From positions 24,580,028-24,644,027 of the forward strand of contig NC_073305.1 in assembly GCF_027595985.1 (NCBI RefSeq): DNA of 64,000 bases, in the 5' to 3' direction. Positions 10,509-23,798 of the stretch are shown piece by piece. The DNA is from Sorex araneus (taxonomy: Eukaryota > Chordata > Mammalia > Eulipotyphla > Soricidae). The position numbers were made by a program, and so were the translations under genes. How positions within the stretch are numbered: the first letter of the stretch is position 1; each line of letters starts with the position of its first letter. The notes under the pieces were generated by a model that saw only the letters and a program-made list of their open reading frames with translations, made no database searches and was not told where the DNA came from.

Positions 10509-12488
10509 GCTGAAATGAATATGAGTCACACAAAAGAGTGTGACTCAACTGTATATCAAAAAAAAAAGTATAAGAAAAATAAAATGGTTGAAAATTAATA
10601 TATATACCCATATTTAGAGATGAACTCTTCTCAATTACTTTGCATCACCAAATGTCTTCCAAGAAGTATCATACTCTGTATTCTCAGTAATATTGCCATT
10701 TCAACGTACGTTTTTTGTTTGAGAGCCACAATTCAGGCTATGGTGACTTTTTCCTATGGTAGAAAGGAGACCATACAGAGTGCCACGCTGGGGAATGAAC
10801 CAGGTCAGCTGTATGTGTTACAATGTCTCTTTTGAGAAATCTACTGCTTTTCTCAGATATTTTCCAAGCTTCTGGTACCTCTGCAAGTTTTCCCATACAC
10901 TCATAGCAATGACAACAACATTAAAGTAACACCTTTGAAACGGGAATTATAAATAAAAGTAGTAAAAATGCAAAGAAATATGGATTACCATCAGTGGTAT
11001 GTTGATTTACTGCCTCCTTGCTTTCAGATGACATTAAAATTAAATCCCACATATTATGTTTTTTTCAAGTTATCCAAACAATTAATTTTAAAAAATTAAT
11101 TAAAAAAAAATCATCCTATCTTTTTTAACCTAATATCTGTTTTAAAGGTTTTTTTTTCTGTAACTATGCCTAACATATAGGGTTTAATATGAAGGGAAAT
11201 TTGGGCAAGAATGCACTGCACACACAAACACACATTTCCAAGTAAAATAGTTGATCAACACTGATGCAAAAATTAAAAGTGTGACTTGGGGGCAAGAAGC
11301 AGGAGAAGGATTGGTGGAAAGATCATTTCCACTGAAACAGTTAAGAAAAATGAGTATAAAATGTCATCAATATGTTGATCCAGCTGTGAAGTTAATTAAA
11401 TATTACAGTCCTGGTTGAACAAAAACAAAAACTGAGATATCCTGGGGAGCACTGTTTTTATTTGGGGGAAAAAAAGACATTTTGCCATTATTTCAAAGAA
11501 CATTCAGTACTTAAAGCAATTCCTACCAATCCTGCTTTTACTTTTTGTTATTTTATTTTTATGCATACTTACAGAAGTAGAGTAAATTAGTTTGTCGTCC
11601 AAACCTGTTCAGTTACCAACACCGTACAAATCATTTGCTTAGTGAAAACTATAGCCTGTAATGAAAATCAGGAGACCTGATAACATCTGAACTGTTTTCG
11701 TAAACAGCAAAGAAATATTAAATGGTATTTAGAGAAGAATTTGCAACAGACTATTTGTGAAATAGTGTAACTGACTCAACATTTGGAACTCTCGGTGATA
11801 TATAGGACACAGTAGACTGAATTGAAGACAGACATCTATCATCAGCCTATCTGGATTTCTGTCCTGGTTATGCTGGTTGTTGTCCCTTGGGTTTTTTCCT
11901 TATATTCTTGAACTTATTCTCAAGGGTAAGTCAAGTATCACACTAATAAGTTTGCTTTAAGAACTAAATCATTTAATACAAAATTTTCACTCAGTGACAC
12001 TAGCTAGTAGGATATATTTGGTGATTATTCTCAGTCAACTCAGTATTTTGTTTCCTGAAACACTTGAGTATTCAATCTTCTTATACTACATAGGCTAGTT
12101 TAGGACTCTCCGAAAAACTTTTGAAATGCAATTAGATTGTAATTTTATTTTTTTACGGGATTTGTACTTTTTATTCAATCATCATTGAATCATCATGCAA
12201 CTAGATAGATTCATCTGCTTCTTGATGAGTCTGAGTTATAAAACTAAAATCATATCTGAAACTTCCTATTACAAAAATTTTTCCCAATATTATATTTTTA
12301 TTCTGTGAGCTTTAAAGTTATTAGCAGTACATTAAGACTATAATACATTATGATGGATTTCTTTGAAAAGAAAGTAGTAAGAATTGGAGACAAGTGGACT
12401 AAAGGTTCTTTGGACCCCATTATTTCTTCTCCAGTAATAGACTATATTTAATCGAGCACAGAACATGTTTCCTCCTGAGCCTCTAAAG
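10509..12488. other. Unique non-coding sequence
   Basis: About 2 kb, AT-rich, without an exon or transposon that I recognise. The 71-codon frame near 10620 has no splice context or visible homology. Confidence 0.45.
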
Positions 12489-12684
12489 CAGCACTGACCA
12501 ACAAAACTTTCTGTGATGGTCTAAAAATTTTTGCACCATCTGGTATATAATAGTCACTAGCCGTATATAATTATTGAGTATTTAGAACATTGCTACTACA
12601 ACCGGGGAACAAAATCTTTCATTTTAATTAATTTTAATTTAAATAGGTCTATGTAGCTGGTGTACACCATATTGGACAACACAA
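12489..12684 (+). mobile_element. hAT-type DNA transposon relic
   Basis: Starts cagcactgaccaacaaaac and ends ccatattggacaacaca, imperfect terminal inverted repeats of a well-known MER-type hAT family. Internal tagtcactagcc and ttttaattaattttaattt also fit. Exact family name and duplication not resolved. Confidence 0.7.
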
Positions 12685-13264
12685 TTATAAAACCTCTTTT
12701 TTTATGTCATTTCATCTTCTTGGAAACCATAGAAATCACCCCTCTTACCTAGACATTTAGATTTTAGAAAATATAAACATCTATCCACTAGCTTTGAGAA
12801 GAAAAAAACCCAAGGAAAGCTGGAAAAACAGAGAATAACCATTTTTAACCTATGCCACAAATGATTCTTGGTGGTGTCAAAGTGTTTTGCTCAATATTTT
12901 GGGAATAGGTTGAGGCACACTGGGACTCTCACCTAAACAATTGTACATAAAATAAGACAGCCAGGTATGCCAGAAACACATAAATGTCAGCGAGAAGATA
13001 AAGCCTAATGGTAGAAAAAAGACAGCAAAAATTTTTTAAAAGCAAGTACTGCATTAAGTCATTTCTGGGAAACAGGCAGTGTGTAAAGCACAAATAAAAC
13101 TGAAATCAAATAGGAAAAAAGTAGACAATAGAACTATAACAACATATCAATCTGGGGCCATTTACCAAAGGAAAAGCTCGATTTAGGGCAAACTCCAAAG
13201 AAAGTCATGGTTTCTGGGAGAAAATTCATAATGTTAAAACTAAATCATCAGAAAATAGCTTAAG
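12685..13264. other. Unique non-coding sequence
   Basis: No element or exon recognised. Confidence 0.4.
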
Positions 13265-13392
13265 GGCCAGAGAACTAGTAAAGTGGACAAAGCATTTGCT
13301 TTGCTGAAGCTGATTCTGGTTTATTCCCTTAGCAGTACAGAAGTTACCCCTGAGCACTGCTGCAGTGTCCCAACCACCCCCCTCCCAAATAG
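13265..13392 (+). mobile_element. Old shrew SINE, A-tailed type
   Basis: gggccagagaactagtaaag head, gcatttgctttgc, tacccctgagcactgctgc; tail truncated in a C-rich stretch. Confidence 0.7.
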
Positions 13393-13839
13393 CTGAAGTT
13401 ACCTTTGAAAAAAATGTTTTAAAGACAGCAAAATTAAAATTTTTATGTTTAAAAAGCTTGAATGTTTAAATTTTTCATGTTTAAAAATTTAGGCACTAGC
13501 CTAACATTTGAAACAATAAGCAGAATTCCTATATGGAACCACTCATTTGACCCAGCCTTCTTGGATTCTACAGTCTTGTAGCCAGTTTTTTCTTAATTCT
13601 GGAGAGGAGAATAACATGCTGCTTAAAAGTTCTAAATTATGGTGTGACTTTGGTCCACTGGTTCCACAGTTTCCCCAGTAGAAGACTGACCATTTGGTAA
13701 GCACATATCATGGAAGCTTTGGTCAAAAGGCTCATTAAAGGTTCTATTAAAGATGGTAGGTGCTAGTTGGATGGAGCTGATGTTAGGGCCACACTACCTA
13801 TGTCTAAGATGTTGTCTTTATTTATGCTTTCATTATAAA

Positions 13840-13924
13840 AGAGAAGAAGAAGGAGGAAGTAGAATAAGAAGAGGAGGAAGTAGAATAAGAGAAGGAGGAG
13901 GAGGAGAAGGAGGAGGAAGAGGAA
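13840..13924 (+). repeat. Purine-rich (GAAGAG/GAGGAG)n tract
   Basis: Imperfect GAA/GAG/GGA repeat immediately before a SINE. The Ser/Leu-rich frames on the other strand are artefacts of it. Confidence 0.9.
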
Positions 13925-14085
13925 GGACCAGAGTAATAGTACAGCTGGTAGGGTGCTTTTGTTGCATGTGGCCAAGCTGGGGAGCTAACCACCAGCATTC
14001 CATATGGACCCCAATCCCCCCAGGAGTGCAGAGCCAGGAGTAAGCCCTGAGTATCTGTGGGTATAGCCCCAAAGCAAAAACCAAA
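13925..14085 (+). mobile_element. Shrew SINE, A-tailed type
   Basis: ggaccagagtaatagtacagc head, gcatgtggcc, cattccatatggacc, gagccaggagtaagccctgag and a moderately A-rich end. Confidence 0.85.
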
Positions 14086-14410
14086 GAACAATAACAGAAT
14101 AAATCCCTTTTGGTTTTTATTCAGATATGGTGTACACACAAACTTCAGAGCCATTAGGATGGAGCTCGGTGTCCACATGGCACTGGGTATCAAGTCCCCC
14201 ATCTCCTGCTGGTGAGGCAGACACTGTAAGCCACTGAGTCATCTCTCCCCTCAGCCCATGTCACTCCTCCGGAGTGCTTTGTCCTCCAAAGACAGGACTC
14301 ACTGAGCACAGTCCAACCATATGATTGCCCCCTCGGGTCACAGAGTCAGGAGGGGACTGCATGCTACTCTCTTTCTTTTTTAAAAAGGCTTTTGCATATT
14401 TTATTATAAT

Positions 14411-14652
14411 AGTCACTGTCATCCCGTTGCTCATGGATTTGTTCAAGCTGGCACCTGTAACGTCTTTCATTGAGAGACTTATTGTTACTGTTTTTGGCAT
14501 ATCCAATACACACAGGTAGCTTGCCAGGCTCTGCTGCACGGGCTTGATACTCTCAGTAGCTTGCTGGGCTCTCCAAGAGGGGCAGAGGAATCGAACTTGG
14601 GTCAGCCACGTGAAAGGCGAACGCCCAACCGCTGTGCTATCGCTCCAGTCCA
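14411..14652 (-). mobile_element. Shrew SINE, A-tail-less type, antisense
   Basis: Full length in reverse: gtcactgtcatcccgttgc tail complement, gttactgtttttggcatatcc, body, then gtgctatcgctccagtcc head complement. No T-run at the left end, so no A-tail. Confidence 0.95.
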
Positions 14653-14730
14653 CAATTATATAATAAATAATATAATATAATATTAATATAAGAATAATAT
14701 AATAATATATTATTAATATTATTAATACAA
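14653..14730. repeat. AT-rich low-complexity spacer
   Basis: ATA/TAT-type sequence between an antisense SINE and a sense long-repeat copy; would be the loop of a possible hairpin. Confidence 0.8.
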
Positions 14731-15045
14731 CTGGGCCCGCTCAAGCAAATTGTTGATTAATGGGATGACAGTATATACATACCTCTCAATATGCCCAGCA
14801 AGCTACCAAGAGTATCTCACCCTCACGGGCAGAGCCTGCCAAGCTACCTGGTGTATTCAATATGCCAAAAACAGTATGAATAGGTCTCATTCCCCTGACC
14901 CTGAAAGAGCCTCCAGTCGTTGGGAAAGATTAGTAAGAAGAGGCTGCTAAAATCCCAGGGCTGAGAGGAATGGAGACGTTACTGGTGCCCACTCCAGTAA
15001 ATCAATGAACAACGGGATGACAGTGATACAGTGACAGTGATGTTG
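14731..15045 (+). mobile_element. Long shrew repeat, copy C (3' part)
   Basis: A tail unit (gcccgctcaagcaaattg, gggatgacagt), the linker atatacatacctctcaat, one body unit, the ~95-bp domain (cctgaaagagcctcc, cgttgggaaagat, aggctgctaaaatc) and a second tail (gacgttactggtgccc, gggatgacagtgatacagtg). Linker and extra domain match copy A. Confidence 0.85.
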
Positions 15046-16229
15046 TAATGTTGTATACAGATTCATATGCCGTTCCTCTTTGGATAGTTTTATGACTTCT
15101 TCCAAAAACTTTTCTTGGTTCCTAACCTTAATAGGGGCACCTATTTTATATCTTGGTAGATATTACCCATAATCCATATTAGAGTGGTTTGTTTTGTAGA
15201 TGTCTATTCTTAAGCATATCCACTTTTTATAAATGGCTGTATATAAATTTTAGTTTGCCTAATGAGAGCATAATAGAGTATTAATGGTATGAGAATAATT
15301 GAGATGACCATCGAAGCCCAAAATATGGGAATCAGAAAAAGCTAAATGTCCAATAGAATTTATACCTCCAATTGGAGTCTACAACTTGTAGTATTTAAAT
15401 TGGGAAGAGAAGTGACTAAATAGATGGAGCAAGACTGAATTTCAGTCTTAAAAGATGATCCACACTTAGAGATAAAGGGGGCCTTGCAAGAACCATCACA
15501 GGGTAATAGAATTTGGATTCAGGGAATGATGAAGAAGGTATCCTAAGAAAATAGTTCAAGAGAAAAATAAATACATCTATCTGGTGAGTTTGATTGGGCT
15601 GAGATTGTTCATGATATTATATATCAAACCAATTTGTTGGGAGCACAAAATAGGTAATAGTTTCATTACATCTAAATTGTTGAAAGATCTTTTAAAAATT
15701 CAAAGAAGCAACAGATGAATATTCCCCCTCTGTGTAATCACTACTAGACTAAAACATTGCTTTTAGATACTCTATTTTATTAAAATGCTAAATATTTCTA
15801 CAATTTAAAAGAATTTTTTTTTACTGTGACTGAGTAGTATTTATTTAAAAGAATGGGCTTGTACAGCCAAAGAAAACAAGTATTATGAACTGAAAATTCA
15901 AGGAATTTTTGAATGCAGCTGGAATGCTTTATAATTTCTCATTTTTGCGTAGGGTATAGCTTGATATTGTAAGATATGTTTTCTGTGTCAACAATGAATT
16001 AGATTTAAGTAAAGAATTCTGTTCTGAGTTTTTAAAAAAAGTTGGTAATGTTAAAATTCAGGAATTCTGGGTCATGAGTACAATGAACCTTTTGTTTTTG
16101 TTTGTTTATGAATGGTTTACAAAAATTTACAAAAAATAAATCCATAAAATCAGTTTTGTGTGATATAAGAAAAGCTAACAAATTTTGTTAAGGCTAACAA
16201 ATTTTTTATTTTAGTAGAAAACGTTTTGG
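15046..16229. other. Unique non-coding sequence
   Basis: 1.2 kb with no recognised element or exon. Confidence 0.4.
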
Positions 16230-16402
16230 CTAACGAGATACTACAGTGGTAGGATACTTACTTCACATATGGTGAACCTGGGTTCCGTTTCCAGGACCCT
16301 ACATGGTTCTCTGAGCCCTGCCAGAAGTGATCCCTGAGCTCAGAGCCAGTAGTAAGCCCTGAGCACTGGAGAACGTGGCACAACTCTACTCTCCCACCCC
16401 AA
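16230..16402 (+). mobile_element. Old shrew SINE, A-tailed type
   Basis: gatactacagtggtaggatac head, cctgggttccg, ccctacatggttctctgag, gagccagtagtaagccctgag. Confidence 0.8.
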
Positions 16403-19400
16403 GAAATTCTCATTTTCTATGCAGATGTTGAAGTTGCAAGAACTTTCTAAAGTGTAAAGATATTTTTGTATTGATTGTGATTCTGTATTACCAGCAGAAA
16501 TCGATGCCTTCCAGTAAAATTTACAAGTCCGGTGGTTGTCTTTGAGCTGCAGCTCTGTTTGCTTCTATTTAAATGACTGTGAAATAAGAAGTCAAAAGTT
16601 TGTTGTTAATATGCCACTGCCAATTTTTAAAGAATGTTGGCCCAAGGGGCCAGCTAATATAATTCCCTTTTATTCTTATAGCCCTAAGCCTTGAATGAGA
16701 GGCAGACTATTCTCTAAGACCAAGGTTGGTTGGGTTTAAAAGAATCTTCTCCTGATGAAAAACTAAAACTCTCTTAAATAGCTATTGTCTGTGAAAGAGT
16801 ACTGGTACTCAAAACATCCTCTTCCTCTATGATCAGATTTGAGATCTCATTTGGGGACAGCAGGGTCAGGCAAAGGAAGAGATAAAAGACTCAAACAAAA
16901 CTAGTTGTGGAAAGTTTTGTTTTGGCTTCAGATGATATACCTTAGGGTTAGAGGGAATTCTAGTCTTTAGGGAGCTACAACAGAGCCTTTTAAGCAATTC
17001 CCCAACATCTGGCATGGCTGAGTCAGGAGGTGAGTGCAGTGTGTTGGCGAATGCTCAAGTTACAGTGGTGCATGGATGAAAGCAGACATATCTGTGAAGA
17101 AATTACTAAAAGTTAGCTGTTTATATCTTTCCCCTAGGCTATGACACATTCTTTTAAAAGTAACACTGCAATGATGATTTTTTAAAAGAAAGAAAAATTA
17201 TTTCTGTTTCTAGGTTGAGCATTGGTTCAAATAGTACCACTCACTCAGCCCCTACCCATGGTTCATCAATAGTCATCACGACTTACTGTGTATTATTTTA
17301 ATTTCAGCTCCAAACCAAATTTTCTAATTAATAATGTGAATCCTCTTGCGTGATATATTTGAGCATGAGGAGACATTAAAATATTAGTTTCTCAGTGAGA
17401 AGAAAAGTAAATATTCAAGATTATTGCATGTTGTCACCATTAAAAATTATCTGTAGCAATTGTCAAATGTGACTAATGTTTCTGACAGATCACTGTTTTC
17501 AGCAGAGGCAATATATAAGCTTTTTTTAAGCCATTAGTTTCACACATAACTAAATGCATAATAGAATCACTAATTAATAAGAAGTCTCTGTTCAAAAATT
17601 TCTCTTTACCATATGCTCCTGTATAAAAAATTATCTTAAAGGGACTCTTCAAAAACACTGGGGGATTAAGTCCATAGTATCAGGAAACTGAGAGATGTTC
17701 TCAAACATATTTTATCTTTCTCTGGAACTTTTGACACTGGCAGCATCATTCATACACTCTGCCAGAATATGAATTTAATATATTGGATTATTGAGATGAT
17801 ACAAATAGAATAAACTCTAGGTGCCTTTGATTTATTTTTAGCTTAACTTTAGATCTCTAATGGTTTTTGAAGAAATTCCTGACCTCTTCATGCTGACCCA
17901 ATTCATTCACTTCCCAGGTAGTCACTTGTAGGTAGAATGATCTGCCTCCTTATTTAAAACCCTCTTTGGAGGAACAACACATTTACGCCCATTGACTGGG
18001 AGCAGCTAAAAGCGTTAGGACTGTGACAAATTTAGCCATTCAAATGGAAAGCCAAAGGACTGATATTTCAATCCTGTGGTGTTAACATCTTTCTGCCATA
18101 TCCCAATTTAGATATTAAGTGACTTAAATATGAATGACTTCCTAGACTTCTAGATCTAATATAGAACTTTTAAAAAATGATCATTATTTCCCTAATTATA
18201 AGGAGATTTCTACTTCTAGGAAGCCACAAACAGGAAATTTCTTTCTTTTTTTAAAGATATATAAAAATCTGTTTGATAAATTCAATTTTTTGTAAAATGA
18301 AGTTGCCTTTAAAATAGTATCTCCCTCACTTTCTATAGATATTTTTATAGTGGCATGAAAAATCGGGGGGAATGAATATGCATGTGACAAACATGATGAT
18401 TGTGATATTGTTCATTGTAAATACTAGTTCTTCAGAGGAATTCTATATCTATCATTCTGTTAGTCTTACCTCTAGAAGGGTAGAGTAAAGGCAAGCTGCC
18501 CTGGCCTTACTTAAGAATTTCTCATAGATGCAGTTTTCTGATTGCATAATGCCTGGATCGGAATCAGTATTTTGTCAAGAACTCCAGGAAGCAAGCGTAC
18601 ACATTAAAATTGAGGAAATCCATCCCTGTATCTTTAGCTTTTAAAATTACTCCCAAGACCACGTTATTTATCCCTCACAATAGTCCTCTCACATGAGGTA
18701 AAGCTGTGATCTCAGTGTTCTTCTCCCACCCCTCCATCCCCTCACTAGTATTCTCTTCCAATTCAGGAAGTCACTGCTGGTATTTTTCTTTAAAATAGTC
18801 CATTGACACTGTCTGAGTATATGGCCATTTGCCACCATCATTAACTTTGGGGAAAGGTAACCCTGGGTTAACAGGCTGATGGTATTTCTGCCTTGGGAAG
18901 AGAAAATACTGCCTCCCAGAGAGCCTCCAGGAACCAAGGACAGGAAGAAAATCAGCAAATATTCTATAGCTGCTGGCTTGTGTATTAGCTCAGCACCTGT
19001 GTTCAAAATGAGTTAGAAAATGCAGCCAATGAGGAATTATACCCATTTAGTACCTGAAACCAGACCTATCTCATATCTAGGCTTTTCCTTTCTTGGTGGG
19101 TCCAACCTCAGAAATAATGGTATATGCATAAAATATGCATGAGTTTTTAAAACAATCATACCATAAAAGAAAGCTTCTGGACTGTTTCTAAAAGAGGAAT
19201 TGAATACTGGGACAGGCAGTTAAGCTTTTAGCTGAAAGGCCTTTTTTTTTTCCTGACTAGAAGTTAGCCTTAGAGTATATACTGATACCAGGTAAATGTT
19301 TCCTTGTCAATGAATTCCTTGCTCACTTTTTTATCCTCCAATCTATATTTACACACATATTCTATTCATTTCGCAGTCTCTGAAGTTAAAACTTGGTGTG

Positions 19401-19789
19401 TAGCTGCTAACGCATTGAGGTAAATTGAAAGAGTCAGCTTCTAAGTTTCTCTGACAATGTAGGTTGAGGTGGGATAATGAATTGGTATGGCATATTAAGA
19501 ATGAGATTTTCTGTGTTAATCTTAGCTATCATTTTTATTCTTTTTATTATTTAACATTTAGACACTGAACCCCAATAATGCAACTTCCATTTGAAAGGTT
19601 TCCATAATTATGTGTCAAATCAGCTCTGGTGAGAATTTGGTCACTGGACACTTTAACAACCAAAACAGGGCACTATGTTCCTCAGTCCTCCTCCTTAACC
19701 CATGGAACGCCTTTTTAACTTCTCTGTAACTCTTCTCTTCCCTTCAATTATTACATTGAATGTGAATGACCCAGAACTGTCCCACTTTC
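16403..19789. other. Long unique block, SINE-free
   Basis: About 3.4 kb with no shrew SINE, no L1 and no exon that I can support. Such a gap is unusual for this window and may hold conserved non-coding sequence, but I see no specific element. Confidence 0.45.
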
Positions 19790-20830
19790 AAGAACAACCC
19801 CCTCCCCCAAATAAAAACAAAAAAGTGTTAAATGAAAATAACCTGCAATCAAGAGTCCTATACCTTACATTGCTATCACTCAGATCTAAGGGATGGATAA
19901 AAACATTCTCAGACCAAACAATAGCTGAAGGCATTTATTTATCCAAACCAACATATCAAATGTTGACTAGCAAGTATGACAAAATTATCAAGGAAAAATG
20001 ACAACAAAATCCTTCATATCAATAATCTCCCTAAACATAAATGGACTGAATTCTCTTATCAAAAGTCTCAGAGTGGTTAGATAGACAAGGAAATAATATC
20101 CAACCTTCTGCTGCTTATGGAAGTTAAACTTGAGTCTGAATGATAAGGACAGGCCACAGTTAAGCGATAGAAACAACCATACAAACTAGTAGATTATTTC
20201 AAAAGTTAGGATGGGCATGCCTGTATGAGACTAAATAGCACTCAATGTAAACAAGGTAATAAGAGATAGGGATGGACATTACAAATTAGATGAGATCAAT
20301 TGATCAAGATGACTTACATCAACATATGTGTACCAAATAAAGAAGTAACATAGTTATTAAACAATTTCTAATAGACCTTAGGAGATACATAGATGACAAC
20401 TCAATGGTAGTGGAAGGCTTATCATCCCACTTTGAGGAATTGGAAGATCTTGGAATAATAGACATATGTTGAATGCTCCACTCCCAACAAGATAAATATA
20501 TATATATTATATATTCATATATTATATAAATATATATTATATATATTATCCAGTGCACATGAAAAATTCTCCAGGATATCATACACTTATACATAGTGTA
20601 TCTATAAAGTTACAAAATAATAAAATAATAGGAGTCATGCCAAGTATTTTCTCAGACCACGATGCCATGAAAGTAGAAATTAAAAATAAAGTGTGAAATA
20701 AATAAAAGAAGTATCTTGAACAAAGTATTATTTAAAACAAAAATTGAGTGGTGTATTCGGATTTCAACAAAACCAGTAGGCATTGGAAAGCAAGGAAACT
20801 CTTTAAAAGTATGTAAAGTCAGTCAAATAG
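19790..20830 (+). mobile_element. L1 fragment: ORF1 end to ORF2 endonuclease region (decayed)
   Basis: Similarity to L1 runs through the ORF1 C-terminal part (aacctgcaatcaagagtcc), the short inter-ORF gap, ctaaacataaatggactgaa at the start of ORF2 and segments of the endonuclease domain up to ctcagaccacgatgccatg. Many stops and frameshifts; not functional. An AT run at about 20500-20545 interrupts it. Confidence 0.8.
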
Positions 20831-21359
20831 AGAGCAAAATTTGAATGTTCTCATAAGAAAGGGATTTCTCTGCTTTGTTTTTTCTTCTTTCTGGAGCTCT
20901 ATGATGCTGGGGGCAATGGAAGCCAAGCCCAGGGATATCACATTTCCTTTTTCTCCAGCCTCCACCATTAGCCAAATCTGCACTTTCTAGATTGTAACAT
21001 AAGTTCTAATGCAGCATTCCTTAGCCTTTGAACTGGTTTCTGTTTTGCATACTAGTCTGGGGACTAGAAGCTATAAATTACCTTTCTATACTTGCAAGCC
21101 AATACCAATTCTAGTCCATGCATTGGTGGTTGAAGACTATTACTCTAAAGTATTGTCTTTAATAACGATCTGTACTCATGTGGTCATTTGGAAAAACATC
21201 CTGATGAATAATCACTTCTCCTTGAATTGAAGAAAAAGCTGCAAATCTCTGGGTCAAGAGAAGCCTGCAGATCGTTCCCTGAAAATTTGTAATATGTATT
21301 TTATATTTATTTTTATATATGCACATATATGTATTACTTCCCTATCCTCTCACCCTTCA
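20831..21359. other. Unique sequence with a possible SINE scrap
   Basis: A short stretch at 20895-20935 (gctctatgatgctggggg) may be a scrap of antisense SINE. No exon seen. Confidence 0.35.
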
Positions 21360-21650
21360 TTCTAATTTATTTTTTAATTGAAGCACCACAATTTTCAAAA
21401 TTGTTCATAATAGCATTTCAGGCATACAATGTTCCAACACCAATCCACCACCAGTGTGAACTTTCCTCCACCAATGTCCCAGGTTCCTTCCCACCTGGTA
21501 TCCTTCTCCTTAACTGGAACATTTTTAATTTTAGTTGTTGTAATTTGGGTCTTATGCTTAGGATGTTGTGAGTACTATAGTTTAGATGTGCTGCTGCCAA
21601 TTTAAAAGTCTTCCCTGAAATTTTGTAGCATAGAAGCACTTTAAAAAAAA
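21360..21650 (-). mobile_element. L1-type 3' end, antisense, older copy
   Basis: ttttttaattgaagcacc at the left (A-tail complement), aacaccaatccaccaccag and tcctccaccaatgtccc, as in the other antisense L1-like ends here. Confidence 0.65.
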
Positions 21651-23111
21651 CATTTCAGAATGGAAGCACTAGGTGATCTGTTCCAATATAGAGTTGGGAG
21701 GAAAGAGGAGCAACAAATCATCGATCTACACCCTTTGGTTAAAGAATTGATATCAAATCCACATTAAGCACACAAATAGAAAAGAAAATGGCAATGTGAT
21801 ATAGCAAGACCAAAAAAGAAGGAGAAGCTTCATTAAATAAATAGGATACTCTTTCAATATTACCTTGCTTTGTAGCATTGTGCAAGATACTAAGCAGGGT
21901 TATCTTAACTGTTGTACACATCTTGCAGACCTACTTCAGCTCTCCCATTGGAGGGTCACACCACAGCAGTAATGGCACACTACACCATGTAAAAAATGTC
22001 TGGTATGGGTTAGTAGCAGATAAAGTTAGAATGTGGTGACATGCCAGTGATGAGGCATTTCAAAGATATCTAAGCCAATTGTCCATAAATCAAGAGTGAT
22101 TTTGATGAGATATCATAACTTAGGACCACCATATCCCTTCATTTTTCTGTTTGATTAACACTTCTTTTTATAATGTGACTAACTTTAGGAACATAAGCAT
22201 TTGGAGTGCAAATGAATTAGAAAAACCTTTTGAGGCTATTGTCCCCACACTGAAGTGATGTGTGCGCTGCTGTTAATGTCAGATGTGCCAGAAGGTACCC
22301 ACAAGGCTCTTTTGTGGGCTGGGTTATCTCAGTGTATAATTTATTTCCTTCAATTGCTTTATTGGCTCCCTGTAAAGCAAAATATTGACAATAAAATTGC
22401 TATTTTTGTCTTACCAACCACTGAATAGTCTTTGTTCCTCTGCGTTTAATGGCCGCATGTTCTCCTCTTCCAACTGCTTTGCTGTTCCCCTGACAAACAG
22501 CCACTGCAAACGGGATTCCAGAATAATGTCTAATCTTTACCAGCAAACTGTCTATCCTGCTGACCCTGTGGAAAACTAGGAACATATTGAATATATCACG
22601 GAACAAATTAAGGGTGTGAGGCTTAATGCAGCCAGGGAAGTGATCATAATGCCATATGTCCGGGAACCTTGAGTGATTCTTAGCGCTCCAGCTTATAGAG
22701 TTAGTCATATTGAACATTGTAAATTTCGAAAAGAAAAAGAAATTGTACAGTTCAGCACACCCCATTTTTCAAGCTTGATAAAAAAAATGAATCTTTTTCA
22801 GTCTGGCTGCTCTTCTGGATGTTAGGCACAAGGGAAAAGTAAGTGGTGGTTTAGACTGTCGAGGCATCTGTCTGTCCTCTCAACTCTCCGTTGCTCTTCT
22901 GACACCTTGTCTTGGAAGAATGCCTCAGAGACAGTTGAATTTAATTAAGAAGGAATATACTAAGGTATATCCTGGAGTCAATCCCATTCAAATCTTCATC
23001 TTGTTCTTTGCATAGCTCCAATCAGGTGATATTTCAACCTCTGAGGTACCTTATTGGTAAAATGAAGATTAACGAGTTAATAGATATAAATGAACTCTCA
23101 GAACTGAGCCA

Positions 23112-23112
<1 letters not shown>
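21651..23112. other. Unique non-coding sequence
   Basis: No gene supported; a 121-codon reverse frame at 22400-22765 has no visible homology or splice context. Confidence 0.4.

Positions 23113-23163
<51 letters not shown>
23113..23163 (+). repeat. (GT)n microsatellite
   Basis: About 25 uninterrupted GT units. Confidence 0.97.
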
Positions 23164-23168
<5 letters not shown>

Positions 23169-23521
23169 CAGGGCTTCCTACTGGTATTTATTACCTACCC
23201 CTGGTGTAGATATTCAGTGTGTGTGAGGGTTAGTGAGAGAGTAATGTTTGGGGCTTTATGGGCGTAATACAACCTCTTTTATCACTAATCAGCTCTGCAG
23301 GCGAGCTTGAGAGGCAGACATAAAATTCATAAAAAGAAATGGGTGTGTCTTAAAAAATTTTACTTGCCAACCAAATCTGTAGGCCACAGCTTGACCCCTG
23401 AATTACTTCCTTTAGCTTTAAGTTTTGATCTAAATTGGAGTATTTGCATTTGGCTTTTATGCCAAAGCTGCTGCTTTAGTGAGATCTGCATCAGATCTGT
23501 TGACAGTTTTGTCTTTTATTT

Positions 23522-23640
23522 TGGGGGAGGGTCTGGGGGATTGAGGCTACACCTGATGCAGTGCTCAGGGGTCACTCTCAGAGGTGCTCAGGGGAACTTG
23601 AAGTGACAGGGATCAGTGAGCTTCCCACAATCAAGCACAT
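23522..23640 (-). mobile_element. Shrew SINE fragment, antisense
   Basis: gaggctacacctgatgcag, gtgctcaggggtcactc, gacagggatcagtg; diverged and truncated. Confidence 0.65.
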
Positions 23641-23798
23641 TATTTTAAAAATATTAAATCCATGCTGCATGCTCTGATATTTTTGTCGCATCATGGAAAA
23701 TTCAGTCATTGGTCTTTTACATTAACTCTCCATATTATTTTATTGTCATCAGGTATTGAGTATTTATGATGATAAAATTTAGTGGAGTACTAGTCTTT

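Noticed and set aside
22400-22765. 121-codon reverse frame
   Set aside because: No homology, no splice context, ordinary base composition of intergenic DNA.
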